This document shows positions 36,383 through 43,556 of a DNA stretch of 64,000 nucleotides, in pieces. Within the stretch, counting starts at the first letter, position 1, and each line of letters begins with the position of its first letter. The notes under the pieces were generated by a model. The model had not been told where the DNA came from. It saw only the letters and a program-made list of their open reading frames with translations, and ran no database searches. Location: NCBI RefSeq assembly GCF_020164475.1, contig NZ_JAIQWX010000011.1, positions 1 through 64,000 on the forward strand, read 5' to 3'. Origin of the DNA: Pseudomonas sp. REP124. GTDB lineage: Bacteria; Pseudomonadota; Gammaproteobacteria; Pseudomonadales; Pseudomonadaceae. Both the position numbers and the translations under genes were made by a program.

Positions 36383-37324
36383 TCAGAACTTTGAAGGAAT
36401 CGGCGCATACGGGAAGACTCGTTCGATCTCCGCTTCCATTGACTTCGCAAACTCTCCTACCAATTTCGAAACGCGTCTGACGTCTTCTACGGAAACTCTT
36501 ACTGGGCGTCCCTCCTTATTGCGACCACCCCTGTGTACAATGTCATGACGGATATTGATTTCTTGAATAAACTCAGAAATATCCGGGAATTTAATCTTCA
36601 AGGTTATTTCCAACAAGGGTTTTGCTTTGTCTAAACGATGCCAAATAAATGCTTGGAGATATTCGATGACTTTTTTCTCAAGATCATCCATTACTAAAAA
36701 AACATCTGACAACTTAAATTTTTCGTTAGCGAAGTCGGTATTCGCTTTAACGAAAGATCTAAGTAACTGACGATCGTGCGTAACCCAATACGCTGTAGTA
36801 TCCCAAAGGTATGATTCTAAGGCGGTTATCGTAGCGCTGTGAAGAAGCTGTGTGACAAAACCGGAAGGGCTAACGTCGGAAATGGTTTCCTCTATTTGAC
36901 CCAAACGCACATTGAGCATTCTGAACGGATCTGAACGGTCCTCCGGCAACATGGAATAGATATCGTCATAATCCCAACCTCCGTGGTTTGCAGAAGCCCA
37001 TTCATCTCCGCACTCTTGGTATAAATCCTCTATGAGTTCTTCCATCACTTTATAGTCCACGACTTCTGAAAATCGCTCCTGAATTTCATCATTTGGATCG
37101 TATGGGCCTCCGAAAATGAATTGGTATCCACCCTCACCACTGTCATAGGGAGTGCAATTAGCGGGATCTTCAAAGCGAGCATAGAACCAAAGTCGCATTG
37201 CCTCGATCTGTAATTCTTTTGGAGCGGATTTCAGCCAACCATCATCAGGATCAAATTCTAAAACATCTTTATTACCAGCTTCTGGAGGTAACTCAGGCCT
37301 ATCGTCGTAGTCCCATTCGCTCAT
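36383..37324 (-). CDS. HEPN-domain protein (candidate RNase/defence effector)
   Basis: 313 aa from the ATG at 37324, preceded by GGAGA; an in-frame ATG at 37384 adds 20 residues. The C-terminal part (about 140-310) is all-helical and has 'NIRHDIVHRGG': R259-x4-H264, the Rx4-6H signature of HEPN ribonucleases. The acidic N-terminal half carries 'RFEDPANCTPYDSGEGGYQF' and 'IFGGPYD', as in an N-terminal module I recall as paired with HEPN in conflict-system proteins. A+T-rich and antisense to the phage genes. HEPN proteins with this motif are often RNA-cutting toxins in anti-phage systems. No antitoxin gene is adjacent, so it may act alone. Confidence 0.7.
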   Translation of the reverse strand: MSEWDYDDRPELPPEAGNKDVLEFDPDDGWLKSAPKELQIEAMRLWFYARFEDPANCTPYDSGEGGYQFIFGGPYDPNDEIQERFSEVVDYKVMEELIEDLYQECGDEWASANHGGWDYDDIYSMLPEDRSDPFRMLNVRLGQIEETISDVSPSGFVTQLLHSATITALESYLWDTTAYWVTHDRQLLRSFVKANTDFANEKFKLSDVFLVMDDLEKKVIEYLQAFIWHRLDKAKPLLEITLKIKFPDISEFIQEINIRHDIVHRGGRNKEGRPVRVSVEDVRRVSKLVGEFAKSMEAEIERVFPYAPIPSKF

Positions 37325-37485
37325 GAGTAGATCTCCATCATCGTATTTAGCCAAGTAATAAGGTTCAGAAAGCAACTGCTGCATCCTACGGTAAAACCCG
37401 CTCTCTGATTACGCATTCATCAGATGATTACTTTCCTACCACCCCACACAAGAGCCTGCCGGTGTACGGCGGGCGAGGCGAAGCC

Positions 37486-37608
37486 ATGAGCATCACGAAG
37501 ATCATCAAGGGCCCGCACAGATTCGCCGGCCTCTGGTGGGTGATCGCTGAATGCAACGGCAAGATTCAGCACATCTCCCCAGGGCAGGACAGCGTGACCA
37601 TTCACTGA
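37486..37608 (+). CDS. Small phage protein (40 aa)
   Basis: ATG 37486 follows GAGGCGAAG. Product 'MSITKIIKGPHRFAGLWWVI' and 'AECNGKIQHISPGQDSVTIH': short, beta-like, ends 35 bases before excisionase. Codon use is like the phage genes. Function unknown. Confidence 0.6.
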   Translation: MSITKIIKGPHRFAGLWWVIAECNGKIQHISPGQDSVTIH

Positions 37609-37643
37609 ACACACTGCCGCCGCCGGCGGCATGGAGCATCATC

Positions 37644-37877
37644 ATGGCGAAAGTCATTGCCCAGATTACTGTAAAGCTCCCGCGCGTGATGGAGTTGAGT
37701 GAGTACCGGAAGTTGCGCTACGCCGGCGGCAAGCCGAGTGTGCAACAGTTGAAGAAATGGATTGAGGAAGGCGAAGTGATCGGGGAGGTAAAAGGCGGGA
37801 TGTATTTCGTGGACTTGCAGGCGGCCGTGATGGGGTCGAATGATCCCCTTCTGGCCAAGATGCTGGAGGTGGGCTGA
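37644..37877 (+). CDS. Excisionase-like protein
   Basis: 77 aa. Winged-helix/MerR-like excisionase pattern: 'MELSEYRKLRYAGGKPSVQQ', 'LKKWIEEGEVIGEVKGGMYF', 'VDLQAAV'. It directs prophage excision together with the integrase and bends DNA at the attachment site. ATG 37644 follows GGAG; its stop shares one base with the integrase start (TGATG). Confidence 0.85.
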   Translation: MAKVIAQITVKLPRVMELSEYRKLRYAGGKPSVQQLKKWIEEGEVIGEVKGGMYFVDLQAAVMGSNDPLLAKMLEVG

Positions 37878-39016
37878 TGGCGCCACCACGGGAGAGGACC
37901 GTAAAGAACCGGCATCTGCCAGCCAACCTCTACCCGAACGGCAAATACTGGCAGTACAAGAACCCGGTCACCGGCAAGAAGATCAGCATCAACAAGCCGA
38001 TGGCCGAGGCCATCAAGCTGGCCAATGCCGCCAACGCGAAGCTGCTCCCACTGCTGGCCGACGACGGTTCGTTGCTGGCCATGCTCACCGGGGATGCCGC
38101 GCCGAAGTTCAACGGCTGCCTTGATCGCTTCGAGACTGAATGGCTGCCGACCAGGTCCTACGCCGCCAGCACCCTGAAAGAGATCAAATTCAAGCTGGCC
38201 CGGTACCACGATGACTTGGGCGATCTGATGATGGGGCAACTGGATGTGCTGACGGTTGCCGAGTATCTGGACAGCTTCGAGAACAACGCCTACACCAAGC
38301 ACCGGGGCCTGCTGATCCAGGTGTTCGCCTTCGCCGTGGCCAAAGGCCTGTGCGAGCGCAATTCGGCGGAGCTGACCCTGGTCAAGAAGGAGGCGGAGAA
38401 AAAGCGCCAGCGGCATACGGTCGAGGGGCTGAACAAGATTCTGGGGTATGTCGGAACGCCGACCTGGCTAAAACGCGCCATCCGGCTGGGGTTGCTGAGT
38501 CTTCAGCGGCGGGAGGATATCGTGGTGTGGCCGAAATCGGCCGTGGACCTCGAGCAGAACACCATCAAGGTGTCGCCCGGGAAGACGCAGAACTACGAGA
38601 AGCCCGTGCACTTGGAGATTGTCATGGGCCAAGCGCTGCGGGAGGTGGTGATGGAGTGCCTGAAGTCGCCGGTCGTCTGCCCGTACCTGATCCATTACTC
38701 GCCCAAGGCGCGTAAGCGGTCCCAGCTGGACGCTAAGCTGCACTGGAACTCGGTGACGGCCGACTACCTGACCAAGTCATTCGCCCAGACGCGGGACGAT
38801 TCTCAGGCCTACGCCGACATCCCGGCCAGCGAGCGCCCGACCTTCCACGAAATTCGAGCGCTCGGCGCCTGGCTGTATGAGCAGCAGGGTTTCGACCAGG
38901 AATACATTCAGGGGTTGATGGGACATGCGGATGTGAAAATGACCGAGCACTACCAGGCGGGGCACGGTGAAGAGGCGGTGGTTTATATGAAGGTCAAAGC
39001 CGACCTGACTGTGTAG
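37877..39016 (+). CDS. Lambda-type tyrosine integrase
   Basis: 379 aa. The N-terminal arm-binding domain ('NRHLPANLYPNGKYWQYKNP') matches the lambda Int start; the core-binding domain spans about 75-165; the catalytic domain has Arg in 'LGLLSLQRREDIV', 'HEIRALG' (HxxR), 'MGHADVKMTEHYQ' with the final His and Tyr nucleophile. It appears intact. Its 3' end faces tRNA-Val, as expected for an integrase beside its attachment site. Confidence 0.95.
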   Translation: MAPPRERTVKNRHLPANLYPNGKYWQYKNPVTGKKISINKPMAEAIKLANAANAKLLPLLADDGSLLAMLTGDAAPKFNGCLDRFETEWLPTRSYAASTLKEIKFKLARYHDDLGDLMMGQLDVLTVAEYLDSFENNAYTKHRGLLIQVFAFAVAKGLCERNSAELTLVKKEAEKKRQRHTVEGLNKILGYVGTPTWLKRAIRLGLLSLQRREDIVVWPKSAVDLEQNTIKVSPGKTQNYEKPVHLEIVMGQALREVVMECLKSPVVCPYLIHYSPKARKRSQLDAKLHWNSVTADYLTKSFAQTRDDSQAYADIPASERPTFHEIRALGAWLYEQQGFDQEYIQGLMGHADVKMTEHYQAGHGEEAVVYMKVKADLTV

Positions 39017-39027
39017 CCCGGTGGTCG

Positions 39028-39060
39028 TTTGCCCAAAATATTCCCAAAGTTTGCCCAAAG
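39028..39060. repeat. Direct repeats beside the attachment site
   Basis: TTTGCCCAAA occurs at 39028-39037 and again at 39050-39059, with an imperfect copy (TTCCCAAAG) at 39041-39049, all just after the integrase stop. Spacing of 11 bases between units suggests one turn of DNA, as in arm-type integrase or Xis/Fis binding sites. Confidence 0.6.
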
Positions 39061-39071
39061 GCAGAAAGCAA

Positions 39072-39105
39072 AAAGGGGTCACCGTTTCCGGTGACCCCTT
39101 TAGAC
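39072..39105 (+). terminator. Terminator after the integrase gene
   Basis: AAAGGGGTCACCG (from 39075) pairs with CGGTGACCCCTTT across a short TTTC loop, flanked by A on the left and T on the right. Ends the integrase transcript and, from the other side, the tRNA-Val transcript. Confidence 0.85.
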
Positions 39106-39128
39106 CGCCCAGCAGAGCGGATTTTGTT

Positions 39129-39205
39129 TGGTAGGCGCGATTGGACTCGAACCAACGACCCCCACCATGTCAAGGTGGTGCTCTAACCAACTGAGCTACG
39201 TGCCT
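39129..39205 (-). tRNA. tRNA-Val(GAC)
   Basis: 77-nt cloverleaf on the minus strand: AGGCACG start, anticodon loop TTGACAT between CCACC and GGTGG (GAC), T-arm with GGTTCGAGTCC, encoded CCA. The acceptor stem has one A-C mismatch (5' AGGCACG against CGCGCCT, position 5-68). The 3' part is next to the integrase gene, so it was probably supplied by the prophage. Confidence 0.96.
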
Positions 39206-39388
39206 GCTGTGAGGCGGCATTCTACGGAATTGCGTAGGGGTGTCAACACCTTTTTTCGCGCTAACCCTATGAATATGCAAAATATTTAATTTCGCCGCTG
39301 CAAAGAAGATTTTGCGGTGGCTGGCGGAGGTTTTTTATCTCGGGTAGGATCGACGCACTCGTAAAATATATTAAACAGAGGCAGCAGG

Positions 39389-40672
39389 ATGGCGAACACC
39401 CCCTACCCAGAGTCCTACTACGCCGCATCGGCCAATGCTGTGCCGCCGCGCCCGGCTTTGCAGGATGACGTTGAGACTGATGTCTGTGTGATCGGTGCCG
39501 GTTATACCGGTTTGTCCTCTGCCCTGTTTTTGCTGGAGAGCGGTTTCAAGGTTACGGTGCTGGAAGCCGCGAAGGTCGGTTTCGGTGCGTCGGGGCGCAA
39601 TGGCGGGCAGATCGTCAACAGCTACAGCCGCGATATCGACGTGATCGAACGCAGTGTCGGCCCCAAGCAGGCGCAGTTGCTGGGGCAGATGGCGTTCGAG
39701 GGCGGGCGGATCATTCGTGAGCGGGTCGCGAAGTACAACATCCAGTGCGACCTGAAAGACGGTGGCGTATTCGCCGCGATCACGGCCAAACAGATGGGGC
39801 ACCTGGAATCCCAGAAGCGTCTTTGGGAGCGGTTCGGCCATACGCAGCTTGAGCTGCTGGACGAGCGCCGCATTCGTGAGGTGGTGGCGAGCGATCAGTA
39901 CGTCGGCGGCATGCTCGACATGAGCGGCGGGCATATTCACCCGCTCAACCTGGCGCTGGGCGAAGCGGCGGCTGTGGAGTCGCTAGGCGGCACCATCTAT
40001 GAGCAATCCCCGGCGGTGCGTATCGAACGCGGCGCCAATCCGGTGGTACATACGCCACAGGGCAAGGTTCGGGCGAAGTTCATCATTGTGGCCGGCAATG
40101 CGTACCTGGGCAATCTGGTGCCGGAGCTGGCGGCCAAGTCGATGCCATGCGGCACTCAGGTGATCACCACCGAACCTCTGGGCGACGCATTGGCCAAGAG
40201 CCTGCTGCCGCAGGATTACTGTGTCGAGGACTGCAATTACCTGCTCGACTATTACCGCCTGACGGGCGACAAGCGCCTGATTTTCGGCGGTGGCGTGGTC
40301 TATGGCGCGCGGGACCCGGCGAACATCGAGGCGATTATCCGGCCGAAGATGCTTAAGGCTTTCCCGCAACTCAAGGACGTGAAGATCGATTACGCCTGGA
40401 CCGGCAATTTCCTGCTGACCCTGTCGCGTCTGCCGCAGGTTGGGAGGCTCGGCGACAACATCTATTACTCACAGGGCTGCAGCGGGCACGGTGTGACCTA
40501 CACGCATCTGGCGGGCAAGGTGCTGGCGGAAGCGTTGCGTGGTCAGGCGGAGCGGTTTGATGCGTTTGCGGACTTGCCGCACTACCCGTTCCCGGGCGGG
40601 CAATTGTTGCGTACGCCGTTTGCGGCGCTGGGGGCGTGGTATTACGGGTTGCGGGACAAGTTCGGCTATTGA
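39389..40672 (+). CDS. FAD-dependent amine oxidase, gamma-glutamylputrescine oxidase-like
   Basis: 427 aa DAO-family flavoprotein: dinucleotide motif 'VCVIGAGYTGLSSALFLLE', 'GFGASGRNGGQIVNSYSRDI', and a C-terminal 'YYSQGCSGHGVTYTHLAGKV'. It resembles PuuB and other polyamine or amino-acid oxidases that release H2O2 and an aldehyde. It stands alone with no puu genes near it, so the substrate is open. About 180 bases from tRNA-Val; the host side of the prophage border. Confidence 0.85.
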   Translation: MANTPYPESYYAASANAVPPRPALQDDVETDVCVIGAGYTGLSSALFLLESGFKVTVLEAAKVGFGASGRNGGQIVNSYSRDIDVIERSVGPKQAQLLGQMAFEGGRIIRERVAKYNIQCDLKDGGVFAAITAKQMGHLESQKRLWERFGHTQLELLDERRIREVVASDQYVGGMLDMSGGHIHPLNLALGEAAAVESLGGTIYEQSPAVRIERGANPVVHTPQGKVRAKFIIVAGNAYLGNLVPELAAKSMPCGTQVITTEPLGDALAKSLLPQDYCVEDCNYLLDYYRLTGDKRLIFGGGVVYGARDPANIEAIIRPKMLKAFPQLKDVKIDYAWTGNFLLTLSRLPQVGRLGDNIYYSQGCSGHGVTYTHLAGKVLAEALRGQAERFDAFADLPHYPFPGGQLLRTPFAALGAWYYGLRDKFGY

Positions 40673-40683
40673 ACAAAAACCCC

Positions 40684-40783
40684 TGTGGGAGCGAGCCTGC
40701 TCGCGATGGACGTCAACGATAACGCGGGGCATCAGATACCCCGCGTAGTCATTGGGTTCATCGCGAGCAGGCTCGCTCCCACA
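40684..40783. repeat. Paired REP sequences (inverted)
   Basis: A 25-base REP (40684-40708, TGTGGGAGCGAGCCTGCTCG...) faces a perfect reverse complement at 40759-40783. Between them CGCGGGG (40723-40729) and CCCCGCG (40739-40745) form a smaller hairpin. Lies between the convergent PuuB-like gene and xdhC. Confidence 0.95.
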
Positions 40784-40805
40784 AGGGAAAGATCAGGGGG
40801 ATGTG

Positions 40806-41777
40806 TCAGAGACGATCTCGAGGGATGCCACTGCGGATCCGCAGGATATCCGCCAGCACCGCCAGAGCAATCTCCGCCGGCGTCTTGCTGCCCAGGTTCA
40901 ACCCGATCGGCGCATGAACCCGCGCCAAATCCGCCTCCCCCAACCCACCAATCCGCCGCAGACGCTCAAAACGCTTCTGCGACGTCTGCACCGACCCCAT
41001 CACACCGATGTAAAACGCCTCGGTGCGCACCGCTTCCATCATCGCCAGATCGTCGATGCGCGGATCGTGGGTCAAGGCGACCACCGCCGTGTCACGGTGG
41101 CAGCCGCCATCGGCGATGAAAACCGATGGCAGTTGGCGCCGAATCTCCACGCTGTCCATCACGACGCCTTCAAGCACCTCGTCCCGGGGATCGCAGAGAA
41201 TCACCTCAAACCCCAAGCCCACGGCAAACTCCGCGCAGGCCTGCGCCACGCTGGAATACCCAGCCAGCAACAGACGCTGAGCCGCACCGATGCGCAAGCG
41301 AACCCGGTCGATCTCACGCTCGACACGCACACCCTGCTCGCGATCATCGAACAGGCTGCGGGCGCCGCTGGCGAGATCTACTTCGCGGATCAGCCGTCGA
41401 CGGCCCAACAGCGCCGACTCCAGCTCGCGCAGATGCGCCTGCACTTCGCAATCCGGCTCAAGCTTCTCGACCAGAACATCAAGCACGCCGCCACAGGGCA
41501 GGCTGACCCGCGAGCGCGGATCATCGCCTTCGCCGTAGCGCACGACGCTGACCGCCTGCTCGAAGGCGCCTTCGGCGACGCGCTCGAGGAAGTCTTCCTC
41601 GACACAGCCGCCGGACAGCGAACCGATCCACTGTCCAGCAACGTTCACCGCCAGCAACGAACCCGGCGCGCGCGGCGCCGAGCCGTAGGTGGCGAGCACC
41701 GTGCAGAGCCAGATGCGCTGCCCCGCCGCCGACCACTCCAGCGCCCGGCGCACCACTTGCAGATCCAGATGCTGCAT
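40806..41777 (-). CDS. xdhC: XdhC family molybdenum-cofactor insertion protein
   Basis: 323 aa. N-terminal CoxI/XdhC part ('CTVLATYGSAPRAPGSLLAV', 'GSLSGGCVEEDFLERVAEGA') and a C-terminal Rossmann-like part ('YIGVMGSVQTSQKRFERLRR'). Such proteins bind and sulfurylate Moco for enzymes of the xanthine oxidase family. It starts one base after the cytochrome stop, so it is the last gene of the dehydrogenase operon and matures its large subunit. Start 41777 by homology; the frame extends to 41849. Confidence 0.93.
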   Translation of the reverse strand: MQHLDLQVVRRALEWSAAGQRIWLCTVLATYGSAPRAPGSLLAVNVAGQWIGSLSGGCVEEDFLERVAEGAFEQAVSVVRYGEGDDPRSRVSLPCGGVLDVLVEKLEPDCEVQAHLRELESALLGRRRLIREVDLASGARSLFDDREQGVRVEREIDRVRLRIGAAQRLLLAGYSSVAQACAEFAVGLGFEVILCDPRDEVLEGVVMDSVEIRRQLPSVFIADGGCHRDTAVVALTHDPRIDDLAMMEAVRTEAFYIGVMGSVQTSQKRFERLRRIGGLGEADLARVHAPIGLNLGSKTPAEIALAVLADILRIRSGIPRDRL

Positions 41778-41778
41778 G

Positions 41779-43014
41779 TCAGTGGGCCTTGTGCTCGAGC
41801 GGCGGCGCGTCGGCGCGCAGCGTCTGCACGGCATTGACCGCCAGATCACCCGGTTGACCGCCCCAGCCCTGACGCAGGTAGTTCAGCAGGTCAGTCAGTT
41901 GCTCGTCGCTGAGCTTCTCGGCGAAGCCCGGCATCGGTTGCATGTGCTCAAAACCGGCGAATTTCTGCTCGCCGATACCGTCGTCGATCACCCGCACCAG
42001 GTTGCGCGGATCTTCCAGGCGCAGCGTGGTGTTGCCACGCATGGCCACGGCGATGTGCGGCTTGCCTTCGCCTTCAGGCGCGTGGCAACCGGCGCAGACA
42101 TTCAAATATTCCTGACGGCCGCGCTGGGCACTGACGGTGAGCTTGTCCAGAGGCACGTCGGTAAGCACCTTCGCCGCCGGCGGCTGATCGCCGAGCAGGA
42201 AGGTGGCCATGGCCGCCAGGTCCGCATCCTTCAGGCCCTGGGTGCTGTTGTGGAACACCGGGAACATCTCGTTGAACATCGTGCCCTGGGCGCTCATGCC
42301 GTGCTTGAGGAAGGCGCTCAGGTCCTGGTGATTCCAGCCGCGGGCGGCCAGGTCAGTGGCCAGCAGGCTCGGTGCCAGATAACCGTTGAGAATCCCGCCG
42401 GTCAGGCGCTTGTCCTGTTGCATCGCTCCGGTCTGGCCCCGTGGCGTGTGGCATTCGCCGCAGTGCCCGAGCACGTCGACCATGTATTGGCCGCGTTTGA
42501 AGGCTTCGCTTTTGCCCTCGGTCGACTCCAGCTTCACATCCTTGCCGTACATCATGTTCCAGGCGATCAGGCCCGGGCGCACGTTGAACGGGAAGCTCAG
42601 GCTGGTCACCGGCGCCGCGCGCTCGATGGGCTCGAAAGTCTTCAGATAGGCATGAATCGCATCGGAATCTTCACGGGGCATCAGGTGGTACGAGGTGTAC
42701 GGCATCGCCGGATACAGGTTGGCGCCATCACGACGCTTGCCCTCGGTCAGCGCGGCGAAGAACTCGTCATCGTTGTACAGGCCAATGCCGTGCTCTTTGC
42801 TCGGGGTAATGTTGGTGCCGTAAATCGTGCCGAACGGCGAGACGATCGGCAGGCCGCCCGCGAACGGCGCGCCACCTGGCGCGGTGTGGCAAGCCATGCA
42901 ATCGGCGGCGCGGGCGAGGTATTCGCCGCGCTTGACCTGATCATCGGCCTGCGCCAGCAATACCGGCGCAGCCAGACCGACCGCCAGTGCCAGGCGGGTC
43001 ACTAAATGCTTCAT
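41779..43014 (-). CDS. Tri-haem cytochrome c subunit of the periplasmic dehydrogenase
   Basis: 411 aa. Signal peptide ('LALAVGLAAPVLLAQA') followed by three haem motifs: 'DCMACHTAPGG', 'HCGECHTPRGQ' and 'VCAGCHAPEGE', each CxxCH. It passes electrons from the molybdenum/iron-sulfur subunits to the quinone pool or oxidase, as in membrane-bound aldehyde dehydrogenases. ATG 43014 follows AGGAGGG; the frame open to 43221 is antisense-like overlap with the 2Fe-2S gene. Confidence 0.94.
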   Translation of the reverse strand: MKHLVTRLALAVGLAAPVLLAQADDQVKRGEYLARAADCMACHTAPGGAPFAGGLPIVSPFGTIYGTNITPSKEHGIGLYNDDEFFAALTEGKRRDGANLYPAMPYTSYHLMPREDSDAIHAYLKTFEPIERAAPVTSLSFPFNVRPGLIAWNMMYGKDVKLESTEGKSEAFKRGQYMVDVLGHCGECHTPRGQTGAMQQDKRLTGGILNGYLAPSLLATDLAARGWNHQDLSAFLKHGMSAQGTMFNEMFPVFHNSTQGLKDADLAAMATFLLGDQPPAAKVLTDVPLDKLTVSAQRGRQEYLNVCAGCHAPEGEGKPHIAVAMRGNTTLRLEDPRNLVRVIDDGIGEQKFAGFEHMQPMPGFAEKLSDEQLTDLLNYLRQGWGGQPGDLAVNAVQTLRADAPPLEHKAH

Positions 43015-43016
43015 GT

Positions 43017-43556
43017 TCAGCCCTCCTTGACCAGGCCGAGATCGGTCAGCACGTTGCGCGTCGCGTTGTAATAACGCACGTAGCCGGTGCAACGGCAGAT
43101 GTGATGACCGAGGCTGTCCTCGATGACTTTTTCCAGCTGGCTCTTGATGATCGGCTGGCGTTGCAGCTTCTCCACCAGCACGGTCGCGGCGTTGACGAAA
43201 CCTGGCGCGCAGTAGCTGCACTGGAAGGCGAATTCGTCGACGAAACGCTGCTGGATCGGGTTCAGTTCAGTGACCTTGCCCTGCTCGTCGCGGGTCGCGT
43301 GGCCTTCGATGGTCCGTACTTTCTTGCCTTCGAAATAGTGCGCGCCGGTGATGCAGGTGCGCACTTCTTCGCTGGTGCCGTCCGGGTTGTCGACGATCAC
43401 CACGCAGGCATGGCAGATGCCCTGGCCACAGCCCAGGCGCGAACCGGTGAGGTTCTTGTATTCGTGCAGGTAATCGATCATCGGCAGGTCATCAGGGATG
43501 TCCACCGGGCCGACGGATTGACCGTTGAGGGTCAGTTGAAGCGGACGGTTAGCCAT
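43017..43556 (-). CDS. 2Fe-2S subunit of the dehydrogenase
   Basis: 179 aa. N-terminal plant-type ferredoxin cluster ('GSRLGCGQGICHACVVIVDN') and C-terminal [2Fe-2S]-binding domain ('FQCSYCAPGFVNAA', 'HHICRCTGYVRYYNATRNV'): eight Cys ligands in total. No signal peptide, so it is exported with the Tat-signal large subunit. Its start overlaps the large-subunit stop by eight bases. Confidence 0.95.
   Translation of the reverse strand: MANRPLQLTLNGQSVGPVDIPDDLPMIDYLHEYKNLTGSRLGCGQGICHACVVIVDNPDGTSEEVRTCITGAHYFEGKKVRTIEGHATRDEQGKVTELNPIQQRFVDEFAFQCSYCAPGFVNAATVLVEKLQRQPIIKSQLEKVIEDSLGHHICRCTGYVRYYNATRNVLTDLGLVKEG

Larger units (their letters stand above)
29247..39150. mobile_element. Defective lambda-like prophage next to tRNA-Val(GAC)
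   Basis: Right edge: integrase (ends 39016) abuts the 3' end of tRNA-Val (39129-39205). Left edge: not proven; GATTGGATTCGA (29247-29258) matches 11 of 12 bases of GATTGGACTCGA in the tRNA T-arm (39139-39150). Orientation follows lambda: integrase and excisionase point to the attachment site, early genes lie behind them in the same direction, and the late gene J runs the other way at the far end. Everything between the early genes and J (immunity, replication, lysis, head, most of tail) is gone, with the break at about 29670. Five leftward cargo-like genes are interspersed. Confidence 0.8.

Noticed and set aside
39028..39060. Short CRISPR-like spacing of TTTGCCCAAA repeats
   Set aside because: Repeats are only 10 bases with about 12 between starts, near no cas gene; they fit integrase-arm sites. 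No CRISPR array found in the window.
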